64,000 nt of DNA from Morella rubra (GCA_003952965.2 CM025855.1:1959252-2023251), one strand, 5' to 3'; positions 37,200-48,418 are shown, counted from the stretch's first letter. Program-made: numbers and translations. Notes: a model not told the origin generated them from the sequence alone.

Positions 37200-38226
37200 T
37201 GAAAGGATCCCAAGTGAAGACCATGGCCTAGCGTGATCGAAGCACCTGCCATGGCATCAGTGCGTGCGCGCACGCAAGCGAGGTGGACTAGCACCATTGA
37301 CAAACCATGACAACCCAGCAATGCTCATGCTTGGCAGACCTGCCAGCTAGCTGCAGACATGCCATGGCAAGCCATGGCCAGCACCAAGACTTGCCTTGAC
37401 ATAGTGCCACAGCAAGACTTTGGTCACCAGCCAAGCCAACTAGTAGCAGATGATCAAGAGTGGCTACCCACAGCAGCCACCTCCAGCACCACCACCTTAG
37501 CGGTGACCGAGCGGGATGTAACGAGCATGGCCTCGGGAGTCGAAGGAGCATCACCACCTATGGAGGAGAATGGCGACGGCGCCATTGTGTAGGGTGGCGG
37601 ACGGCGGCGAGATCAAGTGCATTATGGAGATATCTTCAGAGATTGATTTCCTCGTGGTGAGTGATTGAATAAATCATATCTTCTAGATTTAAGATATTTT
37701 TCCTAAACTCTAGAAGATTAGTTTTCCTTTTCAGTTAAGTTGTTTTAGGCATGTATCGTCAAATCTCCTTGATTCTAGGAATTGTTTCCTTAGAATCTTG
37801 AAGATTTGATTTGATTTGATTGGGTTGGTAGGATTTTGTAAGCTCCTGAGGATGCCTATATAAGCAACCCTCAGGAGCATTAGTATTCATTCATTCAGAG
37901 AGTTGTGTTTGTAAGCTTAGAGAGCTTGAGAGTGTTGACTAGGCATAGGCATGTTTATGCCAGTAGAGTTGGGGGCTAATAACCTCTTAAGTTTGGGCGT
38001 GCTTGGGCTAATAACCTAGTGCGAGTATTCTTGTGGTTCGAAGGACTAATAGACCACACGTTCTTCGTAATAACAGTGAGGAATTCTCCATTTCTTGTAT
38101 GTTAGATCCTATTTACCACGCTCGTGTGTTACTGGAAACAGTTCGGGAGGATCGATTGTGGTGTTGGAGCGGATCGCGCGGAGGAGTTGGTGATTGTTTT
38201 GGAGTCCTTGATCGGGGACCCTAACA
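37200..38226 (+). mobile_element. Probable solo LTR inside the CACTA element (1,027 bp)
   Basis: Begins TGAAAGGATCCC and ends CCCTAACA (TG...CA). It is flanked by TTGTC (37195-37199) and CTGTC (38227-38231), a 5-bp target duplication with one mismatch. It has LTR-like organisation with a TATA box (CCTATATAAGC, about 37855) followed by a transcribed-like leader. It interrupts the GCAGCGGT-type subterminal repeats of the CACTA. No internal retrotransposon region is present. The source family was not identified. Confidence 0.6.
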
Positions 38227-38356
38227 CTGTCACAATAGATCTATAGCGGTGGTTTGCGCGACCGCTGGTGAAGACCAGATCTATAGCTGCGGTCTCTTAG
38301 CAACGGTTGAGACCGCCATTATAGATCCGAACCGCATTTGACACTTTTTTCGTAGC

Positions 38357-38454
38357 TATAGCAACGTTTTTAAAAACACTGTTAAATACCTGTAGTAGCG
38401 TTTCTTGAAACGCTACTACAGGTATTTAACAGTGTTTTTAAAAACGTTGCTATA
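38357..38454. repeat. 98-bp near-perfect palindrome
   Basis: Arms 38357-38404 and 38407-38454 are exact reverse complements over 48 bases with a 2-base centre (TT). Arm ends are TATAGCAACG and CGTTGCTATA. It lies in the left subterminal region of the CACTA element, to the right of the solo LTR. Confidence 0.95.
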
Positions 38455-39324
38455 GGTCAGCTCAATTTTTTTTTTTTTTGGTATGTGCCAACATTTTTAA
38501 AACGCTACTAATTTTTTTCCTATATTTTCCTATACATGCTTTTTTAATCGGTAATACAAATTTATTTTAATAATCATAATTCATTGGATGTAAAAACTTA
38601 AAGAACAAGGATAATAAAACAAAATATACTTCATCATTGATTAATAATATTTTACAACAAACACAAGAATCTCTACAAGTAATCTAAAAAAAACAATTTC
38701 TAATATAAAATAACAATAAACAAGCAAGAAACAACTAAATATTCAAATACAACACAATCAAGGACCAATTAAAATCTTCCTCCTTTGACACATCAACGTC
38801 CTCTTGAATTCCCAAGCAGCCCTAAATGTACCAAAATGAGGAAGAGATTAGTTAACCTCACTGGGAAGCAATACAGAATATGACAATGGGAAATGCTTAA
38901 CAATAAATGACAGAAAATAGTCTATCAGAACAATAGGGCAAACAAATCAAACAAATTTCTTAAAGAGCCCAAATCAGATTCAATTAAATGCCCAACAGCA
39001 GATGAAAGGTAATACCAAAAAATCAAACAAATTTCTTAAAGAGCATCAGTTTCAAAACCAAACTAAGATAACAACAGTTTGAGAGTGCGCTAGATGCTTC
39101 CTCTCTTTTTTAGTGCATGTTCTTCTTATGTTGGGACAAGGCAAGAACTAAAAATGCACATCACCGAACTATAATTATCTATATTAGTTACAAAAGAATA
39201 CTAGAAGATAAATGATCCAAACATAGCTTCGAAAACTATAAGCATTAAACAAACATTAGCTACTCAATATCAAATAGAAACATTAGTAACAAAAGAGGTT
39301 TCTCGCAAATGGATGCTAGCCAAC

Positions 39325-39452
39325 CTGAATGCAAAAAGCAAGTCCCAATATGTTGTTAGCTAGCCAATGCTTCTGTGAAGCATACCGGGCACAGAAAAAG
39401 GTTCCAGGGATTGCAGCAACAATCTGAGACCTTTTGAACTCAATGTCCAAAG
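39325..39452 (-). pseudogene. Captured exon of a signal peptide peptidase (SPP) gene
   Basis: A 128-nt minus-strand segment bounded by intact splice signals (acceptor ACACAG at the 39453 side, donor CAG/GTTGGC at the 39324 side) encodes EFKRSQIVAAIPGTFF, KHWLANNILGLAFCIQ and the residues between. This is a highly conserved transmembrane region of plant SPP intramembrane aspartyl proteases. The catalytic YD and GLGD motifs are in other exons and were not seen. It lies inside the CACTA element, so it is a transduplicated fragment, not a gene. Exon-like pieces to its right are unidentified. Confidence 0.85.
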
Positions 39453-39648
39453 CTGTGTAAGAAAGGTGCAAGGAAAAATATCATTCTGCATAATACAACC
39501 AAGATAATGTCAACTAGATCAAAGAAAACTCAGAGGAGCAGAAAACCAGGACAAGAAAATGCTTGAACACAATGGCCGACATGTCTTAGAAAAAGAGATC
39601 TTTTCACAATAAAAACATTTTCAATCTCCAATAACATTTTCATAAGCT

Positions 39649-40378
39649 TCAGTTTTTATGACAAATCAACTTCAGCTTGAATACACTTACGCCAATACTG
39701 TGAACACCATAATTCCCACCAAAATGAAGCACAACATGATCAGATACTGCAAGTGCCAAATTTGCCAAATGCACGTTAAATAGCGATACATAAAAATAAA
39801 ATCCTAAAAGAAAGTAGATGAACAACCATACCTTGAGAAGAGCCAACATAGAAAATGCCAGAATCGCTTGAATTTCCTACGAAGATGAAGGCAAACAAAT
39901 AGAATGAAAAATCAATAACAAAATAGAATGCGGTTTGGACTTTGCCAATTCAGCCAACAAACGTCGATTCTCCTCAGCCATCTCAGTCCACTCTGGGCCT
40001 CGTGAAGAAAGAACAGCCACACCATGTGGCTCCTCCACCGTAGAAAGACTAGTGCCCACAACCCCCTTCTTCCCCATTTGGGATTGTGGCGTTTCAGCCA
40101 CAAACTGGTTCAAATCTCCTCCTATATTCGAACCCATATGGCTGTCAACAAACCCACTCGAAATCGCCGCTCCCACTCCCGCAGCTAACCCCAGATCTAC
40201 ACACAACTCATCAGCCGAGTCCAAAACAACAAATCTCCCCTCTCTCCCATCTGCCAGCTAAGGATCTGCACTGGAACCTGGTGCATCTCACTAGAAAAAT
40301 GGGGTGACTCCCCTAAAGGGAAGGGAAACCACGGTCAGAGCTTGACGGCGGCCACAAAAATGAAGGTTTCGTGTTTGA
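39649..40378 (-). other. Unidentified exon-like fragments in the CACTA interior
   Basis: A minus-strand open frame (39877-40258) encodes a Ser/Gly-rich acidic peptide with GREGRFVVLDSADELCVDLG and EMAEENRRLLAELAK (short coiled-coil-like). It is followed by splice-like pieces reading SDSGIFYVGSSQ (about 39832-39880) and SDHVVLHFGGNYGVHS (about 39690-39750). I do not recognise the source. They may belong to the same captured transcript as the SPP exon or to another gene. Confidence 0.4.
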
Positions 40379-41463
40379 CGATCGACATTGAGAATTGAAA
40401 AAAAAAAGGGTTTTGATCCGGTAGCGGGGAGAACTTTGGCGCTAAATGAAAATTTCCCTCTCAATTGTCTTTTATTTTTCTTCGTCTAATATAACTGTGA
40501 ATCAATATTTTTTTTTTATAAGTAATATAGCTGTGAATCAATATTATATCATAATATAAAATTGATTTCGTTATTACACTCTAAACTCACCGTTTTCAGT
40601 TTTTTTAATAATAAACTATATACATGTTTTTAGTAAATTAAAATCAGTTGTAATTTATAATAGTATTTAAAAATCTTTGTACTTAGTATTAAATACATAA
40701 CATATTATTTTACACTATTTTTCATAACTAGTATAATAATCTTAATTACAATAAGTTGGTAGTAATAATATATAATATTACTTATAATTTAAAAGTACAA
40801 TGATTTCTATATAACATTGCATGATTTGTTATATGTGTTTATCATATACATGATATGTGCTAATTAACCTAAGTACTTTATATATATGTACCTATATACC
40901 TAATGACTAAATCATAACCTCTAAGACCATATATTAAGTTATGTACTTTAATTGTATAAGCTAATCTCACAATATCTAATTAATTTCACAACAATCTTTC
41001 TAATTTCATATTTCATTAGTATGTCCCTTAAAATAAAATTTTTCAAATTCATGACAAAATAAAATTGTATATTAAAAGAAATAAAATAATATATAAAATA
41101 ATTATTATTAACATTAAATAACTTATAATATTTTTTTTTTTGCACTTATACCTATAGCAGCGTTTGTGTAAACAAACGCTGCTATGACCGTCGCTGTTGA
41201 TACTTAATTTTTAGCAGCTTTTGTCCACAAACGTTGCTAGAAATTAGACCTACAGCGGCGGTCACAATGACCGCCGCTGTAGAGTACACATTTAACAGCA
41301 TTTTTTTCAAAAATGCTGCTAACAATTTGGCATTTAGTGGCATTTTGCAAAAAAGGCCCCTAAAGGGTTCTACAGTGGCGGTCAGTGACCGTCGCTATAA
41401 AGACCGCCGCTACCGCCGCAACTTTTTTAGCCGCTAAAAAATATAGACTTGTTTTTTGTAGTG

Positions 41464-44400
41464 AACAAGCCAACTTTACAGAAGACAAGGAGAAGCATTT
41501 GTTCTTTGATTGTCAAGCTGCTACTAAACAGAAGAAAGAGTGGTTTCTCGACAGTGGGTGCAGCAATCACATGGCACCAGATGCAAGTTTGTTTTCACAG
41601 ATTGATGGTAATGTTAAAGTGAAGATCAAACTGGGAAATGGTGAACTGGTGGAAGCAAAAGGGAGAGGCACAGTTGCTATGGAAACCAAGAAAGGAACCA
41701 GATTTATCAAGGATGTCCTACTTGTTCCAAGTCTTGCTCAAAGTCTTCTAAGTATCGGACAGATGATGCAAAATGGGTATTCTCTACATTTTGAAGGAGA
41801 GTGCACCATTTGTGATTTAAAGAACAACAATCAAGAAGTGGCTGAAGTAAGAATGGGAAATTGCAGAAATTTTCCCATTTACTGGCATTACTCAAAAGCT
41901 ATGATAGCTAAAATTGATGATACAACTCTATGGCATCAAAGGTTTGGTCATTACAACCTTAATGCACTGAGATTACTGAATCAAAAAAACATGATAAGAG
42001 ATTTGCCTCTCTTAGATCAGAACATACCCATATGTGAAGGGTGCATGCTGGGAAAGCAATATCAACACACTTTTCCTACTGGAGAAGCTTAGAGAGCAAA
42101 GAAAGTTTTGGAGCTTGTGCATACAGATGTGTGTGGCCCCATGAGGACACCTTCTCAAAGCCAAAACAAGGTATTTCATCTTGTTTATAGATGATTTTTC
42201 AAGAATGACATGGGTCTATTTTTTTAAACAGAAATAAGAAGTCTTTGAAATTTTCAAGAAATACAAGCTGCTAGTTGAAAACTAGAGTGGTTGCAAAATC
42301 AAGACTTTGAGAAGTGATAGAGGAACAGGGTTTAACTCAAGGAAGTTTGATGATTTTTGCAAAGAAGAGGGGCTGGAGCATCAGTTGACAGTAGCTACAC
42401 TCCACAGCAAAATGGAGTTTCTGAGAGGAAGAATAGGACAGTAATGGAGATGGCCAGATCAATGTTATTGGAAAAAGGTCTTCCAAAAATGTTTTGGGCA
42501 GAGGCTGTCAACACAACAATCTATTTACTCAATAGATGTCCAACGAAAGTTGTCCCTAATTGAACTCCTATTGAGGCTTGGAGTGGTCTAAAGCCTACTG
42601 CAAGTCATTTGAAAGTTTTCGGTTGCATTTGCTATATTCATGTTCCTTTACAGAGAGGCACAAGCTTGAAAGAAAGTCTGAGAAAGGAGTTTTTCTTGGA
42701 TATAGCACTCAATCCAAGGGATATAGACTCTATAACTTGGAGACAAAGCAGTTAGTCACAAGTAGAGATGTTGAGTTTGATGAACAAGCCACTTGGAATT
42801 AGGAAGAAGAAAAGAAGTTCAATCAAGTTGTTCTTATACAGAAAGAGGAGAAACTGAAGAAGATGAAGAAAATGCAGGCCATGAAGACCTTCCAATTACT
42901 CCAACTTCGTCACATAGATCTGGAACTAGCTTTGATGAATCTTCTTCACTAGAAAATTCATCACCCGAGTCTCCACCTAGAAGACAAAGGTCTCCAAGTG
43001 AGATTTATGAATCTTGCAATTACTCATCTGTAGAGCCTGAAAATTATGCAGCTGCTATAAAAGAAAAAATCTGGGCAGATGCAATGGAGGAGGAGATCAG
43101 AATGATAGAAAAAAAAATGATACATGGGAGCTGGTCTCATGCCCTGACAGCAAAGAAGTTATTGAGGTAAAGTGGATTTTCAAAATAAAACTTAACTCTA
43201 ATGGCTCCTTAAACAAAGGCAAAGCAAGGCTAGTTGCTAAAGGCTATTCACAACAGCCAGGGATTGATTACAACGAGACTTTTGCACTCGTTGCCCGGTT
43301 AGACACAATCCGAACTCTTGTTGCACTTGCGGCCCAGAAAAGTTGGAAGATTTTTCAACTAGATGTCAAGTCTGTATTCCTCAATGGTGTTCTTGAAGAA
43401 GAAGTCTATGTTGATCAACCACCAGGTTTTGAAAGAGAAGAAGGGAAAGTGCTTCGACTAAAAAAGGCTCTATATGGGCTTAAACAGGCACCCCGAGCCT
43501 GGAATGGAAGAATTGATGGATATTTCTGTGATCAAGGCTTCAAAAGGAGCATGAGTGAGCCTACACTCTATGTGAAACTCAAGGGTAAAGCTCTTCTCAT
43601 AGTTTCCTTGTATGTTGATGATCTGATTGTCACAGGAAATGATCTAGAAGTGATAAAAGAATTCAAGCACGATATGATGAATACTTTCGAAATGAGTGAC
43701 TTGGGCTTAATGCATTACTTTCTTGGAATGAAGGTTTGTCAAAAAGAAGGCATCTTCATATCACAAAGAAGTATGCAGAAGACCTTTTGAAAAAATTCAA
43801 AATGATCGGATGCAAATCAGTAGCAACTCCTTTGATTGCAAATGAGAAGCTGAAGAAAGAAGATGGGACAAAGATGGCAGATGCTGTAGCTTACAGAAGT
43901 TTGGTTGGCAGTTTGCTATATCTAACTGCTACACGACCAGACATTATGTTTGCTACTAGTATGTTGTCCAGGTTTATGCAAAGTCTAAGCCAAGTTCATT
44001 TTGGTTTTGCTAAACGAGTTCTAAGATATGTGCAGGGAACTATGGATTTTGGCATTTGGTTCAATTCATGTCCCCACTCAAAATTAATTGGCTTTACTGA
44101 TAGTTATTGGGTTGGTTCACTTGATGACATGAGAAGCACTTCAGGATATTGCTTTAATCTAGGATCTGGAGTGTTTTCTTGGGGATCAAAGAAGCAAGCT
44201 ACAGTTGCATAGTCAACTGCAGAAGCTGAGTACGTTGCAGCTGCTGGTGCTGTCAACCAAGCCATTTGGTTTAGCAGAATCCTAGAAGATATGGGAGCAA
44301 AACAGCAGAAACCTGTGGAGATTTATTGTGATAATAAATCTGCCATTGCTATGGCTAAAAATCCCGTCTATCATAGCCGAACGAAACACATTGCAATCAA

Positions 44401-44566
44401 GTATCATTTCTTAAGAGAAGTTGAAGCAAACGGTGAAATTGAACTCAAATTCTGCAATACTGAAGATCAAGTTGCTGACATTTTCACAAAAGCTCTTCCT
44501 AGAGACAAGTTTCAGCTGCTAAGAATGATGCTTGGAGTTACAGAAAAATGCATCAAGGAGGAGTAT
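41464..44566 (+). pseudogene. Copia pol: protease, integrase, reverse transcriptase, RNase H (multiple stops)
   Basis: Protease motif WFLDSGCSNHM at about 41540-41572; GAG-pre-integrase with LWHQRFGHYN and a CEGC zinc-binding pair at 41930-42060; integrase end with YTPQQNGVSERKNRT at about 42400. The reverse transcriptase has [23 protein letters not shown] and the catalytic YVDDL (43100-43790). RNase H and the tail, with VEIYCDNKSAI and HIAIKYHFLRE, lie at 44060-44565. In-frame stops occur at least near 42090, 42283, 42561, 42800 and 44211, with frameshifts around 43790. It is not functional. Confidence 0.93.
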
Positions 44567-44826
44567 TGAAGCTGATGCGTATTGATGATGCAGTTTTTCA
44601 ATAAAGGCTATTTTTAGTCTAGTTTGTTATTTTTAGCTTACGCTGTTAATGAGCTTCTTGGAAATAGTTTTGATTAATGTTGTGTATTTTTCAAAGAAGC
44701 CTATAAACTTGTATTCTTGGATGTGTAATCAGCAGAACATCTAGAATCAATCAAAGCAGTTCTTTGGTTGAAAGTTCTCCGTGCTTTTTTTAACAAATAT
44801 CAATCTGCTCTTTTCATATTCCAACA
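44567..44826 (+). repeat. Copia 3' LTR (260 bp)
   Basis: Direct repeat of 35913-36180, lacking an 8-base stretch present in the left LTR near its 3' part. It is followed by the AACATT target duplication and then the resumed LINE ORF1 sequence. Confidence 0.92.
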
Positions 44827-45344
44827 AACATTCCAGGGTTGGCGATCAAACACCCTATTCCGTGGGATTTAAAAGGCCAAGCCTTTTGTAGGACGCTGCG
44901 AACTGCATGGATAGGGAAGGCCCTCTCCATACCATGCGCGTGGGTTTCTTTTGGGTCAGTCTATGTTCAGGGTGCCTTTTGTCCTTCAGCGGCAGGGGTC
45001 GGTGCCGGTGTCCCTCACTGGGCCTTCATCGCCGCCTGACAGCCCCCACCTTGCCTCCCGAGGGGTGTGCTGGTTCTTGGATATATATTGCACTTCCGTC
45101 GTTGTGGTCTTCCCCATTGCTTTCTGTCCCTGGGAGTCTGGCTGTTTTAGTGCATTCTTCTTGCTTTTTCGCTTGCTCTTGATGTCTTCCTCGTCTGCAG
45201 ATCCGTATTTGGAGCATTTGGTGGAGAATACCTAAGCCCTCAGTTGGGAAATATCTCCTCCTCCTTCTTGGAGGGACCCAGTGGAAGCAGAGCAAGCGTC
45301 GGGGCAGGTTTTGCTTGGCAAGGTCATTTCGGGGCAAATACTAC

Positions 45345-48300
45345 TGTCTCTTTGACGTAAGGTCAATTTTTTCTTTTCTAGTTGTCACGGGGCCTGGGTT
45401 ACTACCTTTGTGCAAGAAATGGATGGCAACTACTACTGCATTGTGATCAAGATTTGATCAACTTTCGGGCGATGGAAACGCCACCATGACTTTGGTATCG
45501 TTGACCTAGTCACAGTCCCCACTTGGTAAACTATTGGGAAGTTTCTCTCTTTTTATAAAGCAATTTAAACCTTGGCCACTGTAATTTGAACGGGATATTA
45601 TAGGAAGGTGGAAACTAATAGGGAATTTAATTCTGTCCGACAATAGAATTTTTTTTTTTTTTTTTATGAAAAACAATAGAAAACTTTGTTAAAGAAGAAG
45701 CTGGAAAAAAGGAAGTTCCTTCCCAGGGTAGATAAGTTGAAAGCTACTGCGATTACGTTGAAACGCAATGTACTGATGGCTTCTGATATCGAGTACGTAC
45801 GGCCTGTCACGTAGCTTTCTGGTGATTTTGTGATTTGTGGAAGTAATTAAAGAGCAAATCTACAAATATCTAATTATCAGATTCCCTCCACACCCACTTC
45901 CCAAATTACAAATCAAAGATTAACAGTTCGATTGTTGAATAATTGAGATCACATGCATCATGCATGTTCGGTTCCCTATGAAAAAAGGCAAGGGGGGAAA
46001 ATGAAAGAAAGCTAGAAAGTGGGAAGTGAAGGATTTGACATCAACCATCGACGATCTTACCGAGGAAAGGAATAAAAATCATTGAAGACGAACGTGGTTC
46101 ACATTCTTTTTTTCTTCTTCCTCTACGCAAGTACGTGGTTCACATTCAGCAGGATAATTAAATATGATTCTCTTTTTGATCAGCTTCTAGAGGTGCTTGA
46201 TAACCAATGGCTATGTTTGTTTATAGATATAAACAATTAACTTAATAAAATAATTTTTTAAAATTTTTCTTTTTTCAAATTATCACTTTTTACTCTAGAT
46301 AAATATAAATAATTCATTCAAATCATATTTCTTCATTTTTTTTCACCAATTCCAATACCTTAAAATTTTTATCACCTTAACATTTTGACAATCAAATACT
46401 ACTATGTGAATCTACCACTCATCCCTAAAATCTTAAATTAATAGGAAGAGGAAGATTTTATTATTTGAATTATATCTCTAACACTTCCCCTCACGTGTGG
46501 ACCGGACCCTTTTTTTAATTTGGAGGCCCAACACGTGCAATATTTAATTGAAAGTGGGTAGAATGTAAAGTCAAGTCTCAAACTTGGGACCTTGGCTTTG
46601 ATACCATGTAATTCTACTACTCATACAAAAAATTTCAGAAAATAGGAAGAGAAAGATTTTATTATTAAATTATATTCTCTAACACATTCCCCGCACATGT
46701 GGGTCGGACTCTCCTTTTGATTGGGAGACCCAACAAGTGCAATATTTAATTGAAATTGGGGTAGAGTGCGGAGTTAGGTATTGAACTTGGGACCTTGACT
46801 CTAATACCAAGTGAATCTACTACTCATTTTAAAAGTTTAAGTTAATAGGATATAGAAGATGGTGTTTATTTGTAAAATTTTGGATGGTTAACGTGTTGGA
46901 ATGGATGAAAAAAGTGAAGAGAGAGATGATTTAAATGATTTTTTTTTTTCATATTTATTGGTGTTGGTGTTGATGAAAAAGTGAAGAGAGATTTTGTATA
47001 ATTATTTTATTATGGCTAAAATTTTAGAGTGGTTAAAATTTTAGAAATAAACGTCATATTTTATTATTTGAATTATATCCTCTAACATTATATATCATAA
47101 AGTGCAGTCTAATTATCACGGTGTTTTCTGCTGATCATTAAAATTCGCAGCACACGCAAAAGAAAAAGATCAAAGAGAACAAAATCAAGAGAGAATTAAG
47201 AAAACAAGACACAAGAATTTAACTGGTTCCGCAAGATTACCTACGTCAACGGACAGCAAGAACACTATTTCTTCTCAGCCACTAGAATTATCAACAGGAA
47301 AAATGTCAGGAATAGAATTTTAACACTGCTGCGTTATTATAAGTCATTTAGAACCATGATTTTCTTTGTTTCTCTTCTGTTGTTTCTTGTCGGCAAACCG
47401 TAGATTTTAAATTTGAGAAGAGGCTTTACATGATGCTTTGTCGAGTATAAATGATTAAGATTCTCTTCCAAATAATCCAAACAACCCCAACTCAACCCTA
47501 AAAGAGAGAATAGAGCTACCCCATTTGAGAACTGTCCTAGGAATGAGCTGCCCCAGTGTCTTCAGTCCTAGATGATCTTACATTTTCGATCCTCTTCCTA
47601 CTAGTGATGCTATACTTTGCTCCTCCTGCACTACAATAATACCGAATAGCACTATCTTTTATAAAGCGTGTTTGGGCAAAAATTAATTTGCTCTTATATT
47701 TTAATCATCAAAAGCAAGCGCACTAAGAGTCTAAGACATGATCAACTAATAATTGTTATTGTTTTATATATCTCTCCCCCATTGTTTGATACATAAAAAG
47801 GGGGCACTTATAATTTGAGAAAAGAGGTTGATCGTGGATTCATGCATGAATGTCAATATATGCATGCCTTTCCACTCAACCATTGTAGTTGGGGTTTCTT
47901 CTGTACGATATATATATTCAGATACGTTTCACTTAAAAAAAACTTCCATAACTATACCTACGAATGTTATCCAATCTGTCGAAAAAGAACCTATCTAATA
48001 TATAAGGTGAGAATTTTGTCAGGTACGTTTCACTTAAAAAACTTTCATGTTACCTAAAATTGTTATCCAATTTATCTGTCCAAAAAGAACCTCTATGATG
48101 TAAGACTTGATGTAAAGGTGAGAATTTTGTGAACACAAAAAAGGAATGGGAAAACAGCTGCATGTGTCATGAGTTTATTCATTTGGAAATGGGATAAATA
48201 CACTTTTTGCCCATTCATTACAGGGAGTTTGTTTCGTTGCACCATAAGCTACTCACTTTGACACATTGTCTTCTCTAACTACCAATCTTATACAATTTAC

Positions 48301-48418
48301 ACACTCGGTCAAATTTTTCTATCAAATTAGATAGAAAATTACCATATAATACCTCTTATTCACTTTGTATACATTCATATCCGACTAAAAGTATTATTAT
48401 CAATACATTAAATCATTA
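45345..48418. repeat. Segmental duplication, copy 2 (right part)
   Basis: Continues the homology with 20333-22615 that is broken at 26565 by the LINE. It ends where a CACTA-type terminus starts at 48419; copy 1 continues with GGGTCATTATTG at the same place. It carries private insertions, including the TRIM array at 46405-47095. No gene recognised. Confidence 0.85.
46405..47095 (-). mobile_element. Tandem TRIM array (three LTR-like units, two internal segments)
   Basis: LTR-like units at about 46405-46483, 46610-46684 and from 46806 share an AATCTAC(C/T)ACTCAT start and a GAATTATAT..CTCTAACA end in the plus reading. Each internal segment has a purine-rich tract (minus GTGAGGGGAAG type) next to one LTR and a primer-site-like CATGGTATCAAAGCC or CTTGGTATTAGAGTC (minus) next to the other. 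The third LTR is split by about 190 bases (46860-47055) and finishes near 47095. LTR-internal-LTR-internal-LTR arrays are a known outcome of recombination between TRIMs. Confidence 0.7.

Larger units (their letters stand above)
37092..41463. mobile_element. Non-autonomous CACTA transposon (4,372 bp) carrying host gene sequence
   Basis: Left end CACTACAAAAAAAAA at 37092 and right end TTTTTTGTAGTG to 41463 form inverted termini. An exact 3-bp target duplication AAC flanks them (37089-37091 and 41464-41466), as CACTA elements make. Subterminal units of the type TAGCAGCGGT/ACCGCTGCTA repeat in both orientations at both ends (37110-37195, 38230-38345, 41150-41450). No transposase was found. The interior holds a probable solo LTR, a 98-bp palindrome and a fragment of a signal peptide peptidase gene. 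40480-41140 is very AT-rich with no feature. It sits in the copia between gag and protease. Confidence 0.95.
35913..44826 (+). mobile_element. Ty1/copia LTR retrotransposon, inserted in the LINE ORF1
   Basis: LTRs at 35913-36180 and 44567-44826 start TGAAGCTGATG; the right one ends CCAACA. They differ by about a dozen substitutions and one 8-base indel (about 95% identity), so the insertion is not recent. The Met-tRNA primer site TGGTATCAGAGC is at 36183-36194 and a polypurine tract (AAGGAGGAG) is just before 44567. AACATT occurs on both sides (35905-35910 and 44827-44832) as the target duplication, with two extra A bases before the left LTR. Domain order gag, protease, integrase, reverse transcriptase, RNase H is copia-type. 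It is interrupted by a CACTA element. Confidence 0.95.
34457..45337 (-). pseudogene. LINE ORF1 (DUF4283-type nucleic-acid-binding protein), split by the copia element
   Basis: Minus-strand remnants lie on both sides of the copia insertion: 44833-45337 (5' part) and 34457-35904 (3' part). The junction falls inside the DUF4283 region: a stretch ending FDRQPW is right of the copia, and VKGYFIIFQ...VWVQIHGLPL is left of it. A remnant of a zinc-knuckle-like segment follows (about 35540-35620), then a low-complexity Ser/Pro/Gly-rich linker. Stops and frameshifts occur on both sides. Confidence 0.75.
26566..45344 (-). mobile_element. L1-type LINE, interrupted by hAT, TRIM and copia insertions
   Basis: Non-LTR retrotransposon on the minus strand. 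The 3' end is an A-rich tail (minus AAAAAAAGAAAAAAG pattern) at 26566-26595. The 5' end is at 45344. Flanking imperfect 12-bp target duplications are TGTCTCTCTGTC (26554-26565) and TGTCTCTTTGAC (45345-45356), and the same sequence occurs once, unoccupied, at 20333-20344. Removing hAT (26632-30096), TRIM (31974-32283) and copia (35913-44826) with one TSD copy each leaves about 6.1 kb, a normal size. Domains in order are ORF1 (DUF4283-like), endonuclease, reverse transcriptase, zf-RVT and RNase H. Reading frames are broken in many places. The element is dead. Confidence 0.9.

Noticed and set aside
37359..37660. Open frames in the CACTA interior
   Set aside because: They fall within the solo-LTR-like block and show no protein similarity.
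44839..45235. Overlapping plus-strand open frames right of the copia element
   Set aside because: They are antisense to the LINE ORF1 5' part; the minus-strand LINE reading explains the region.
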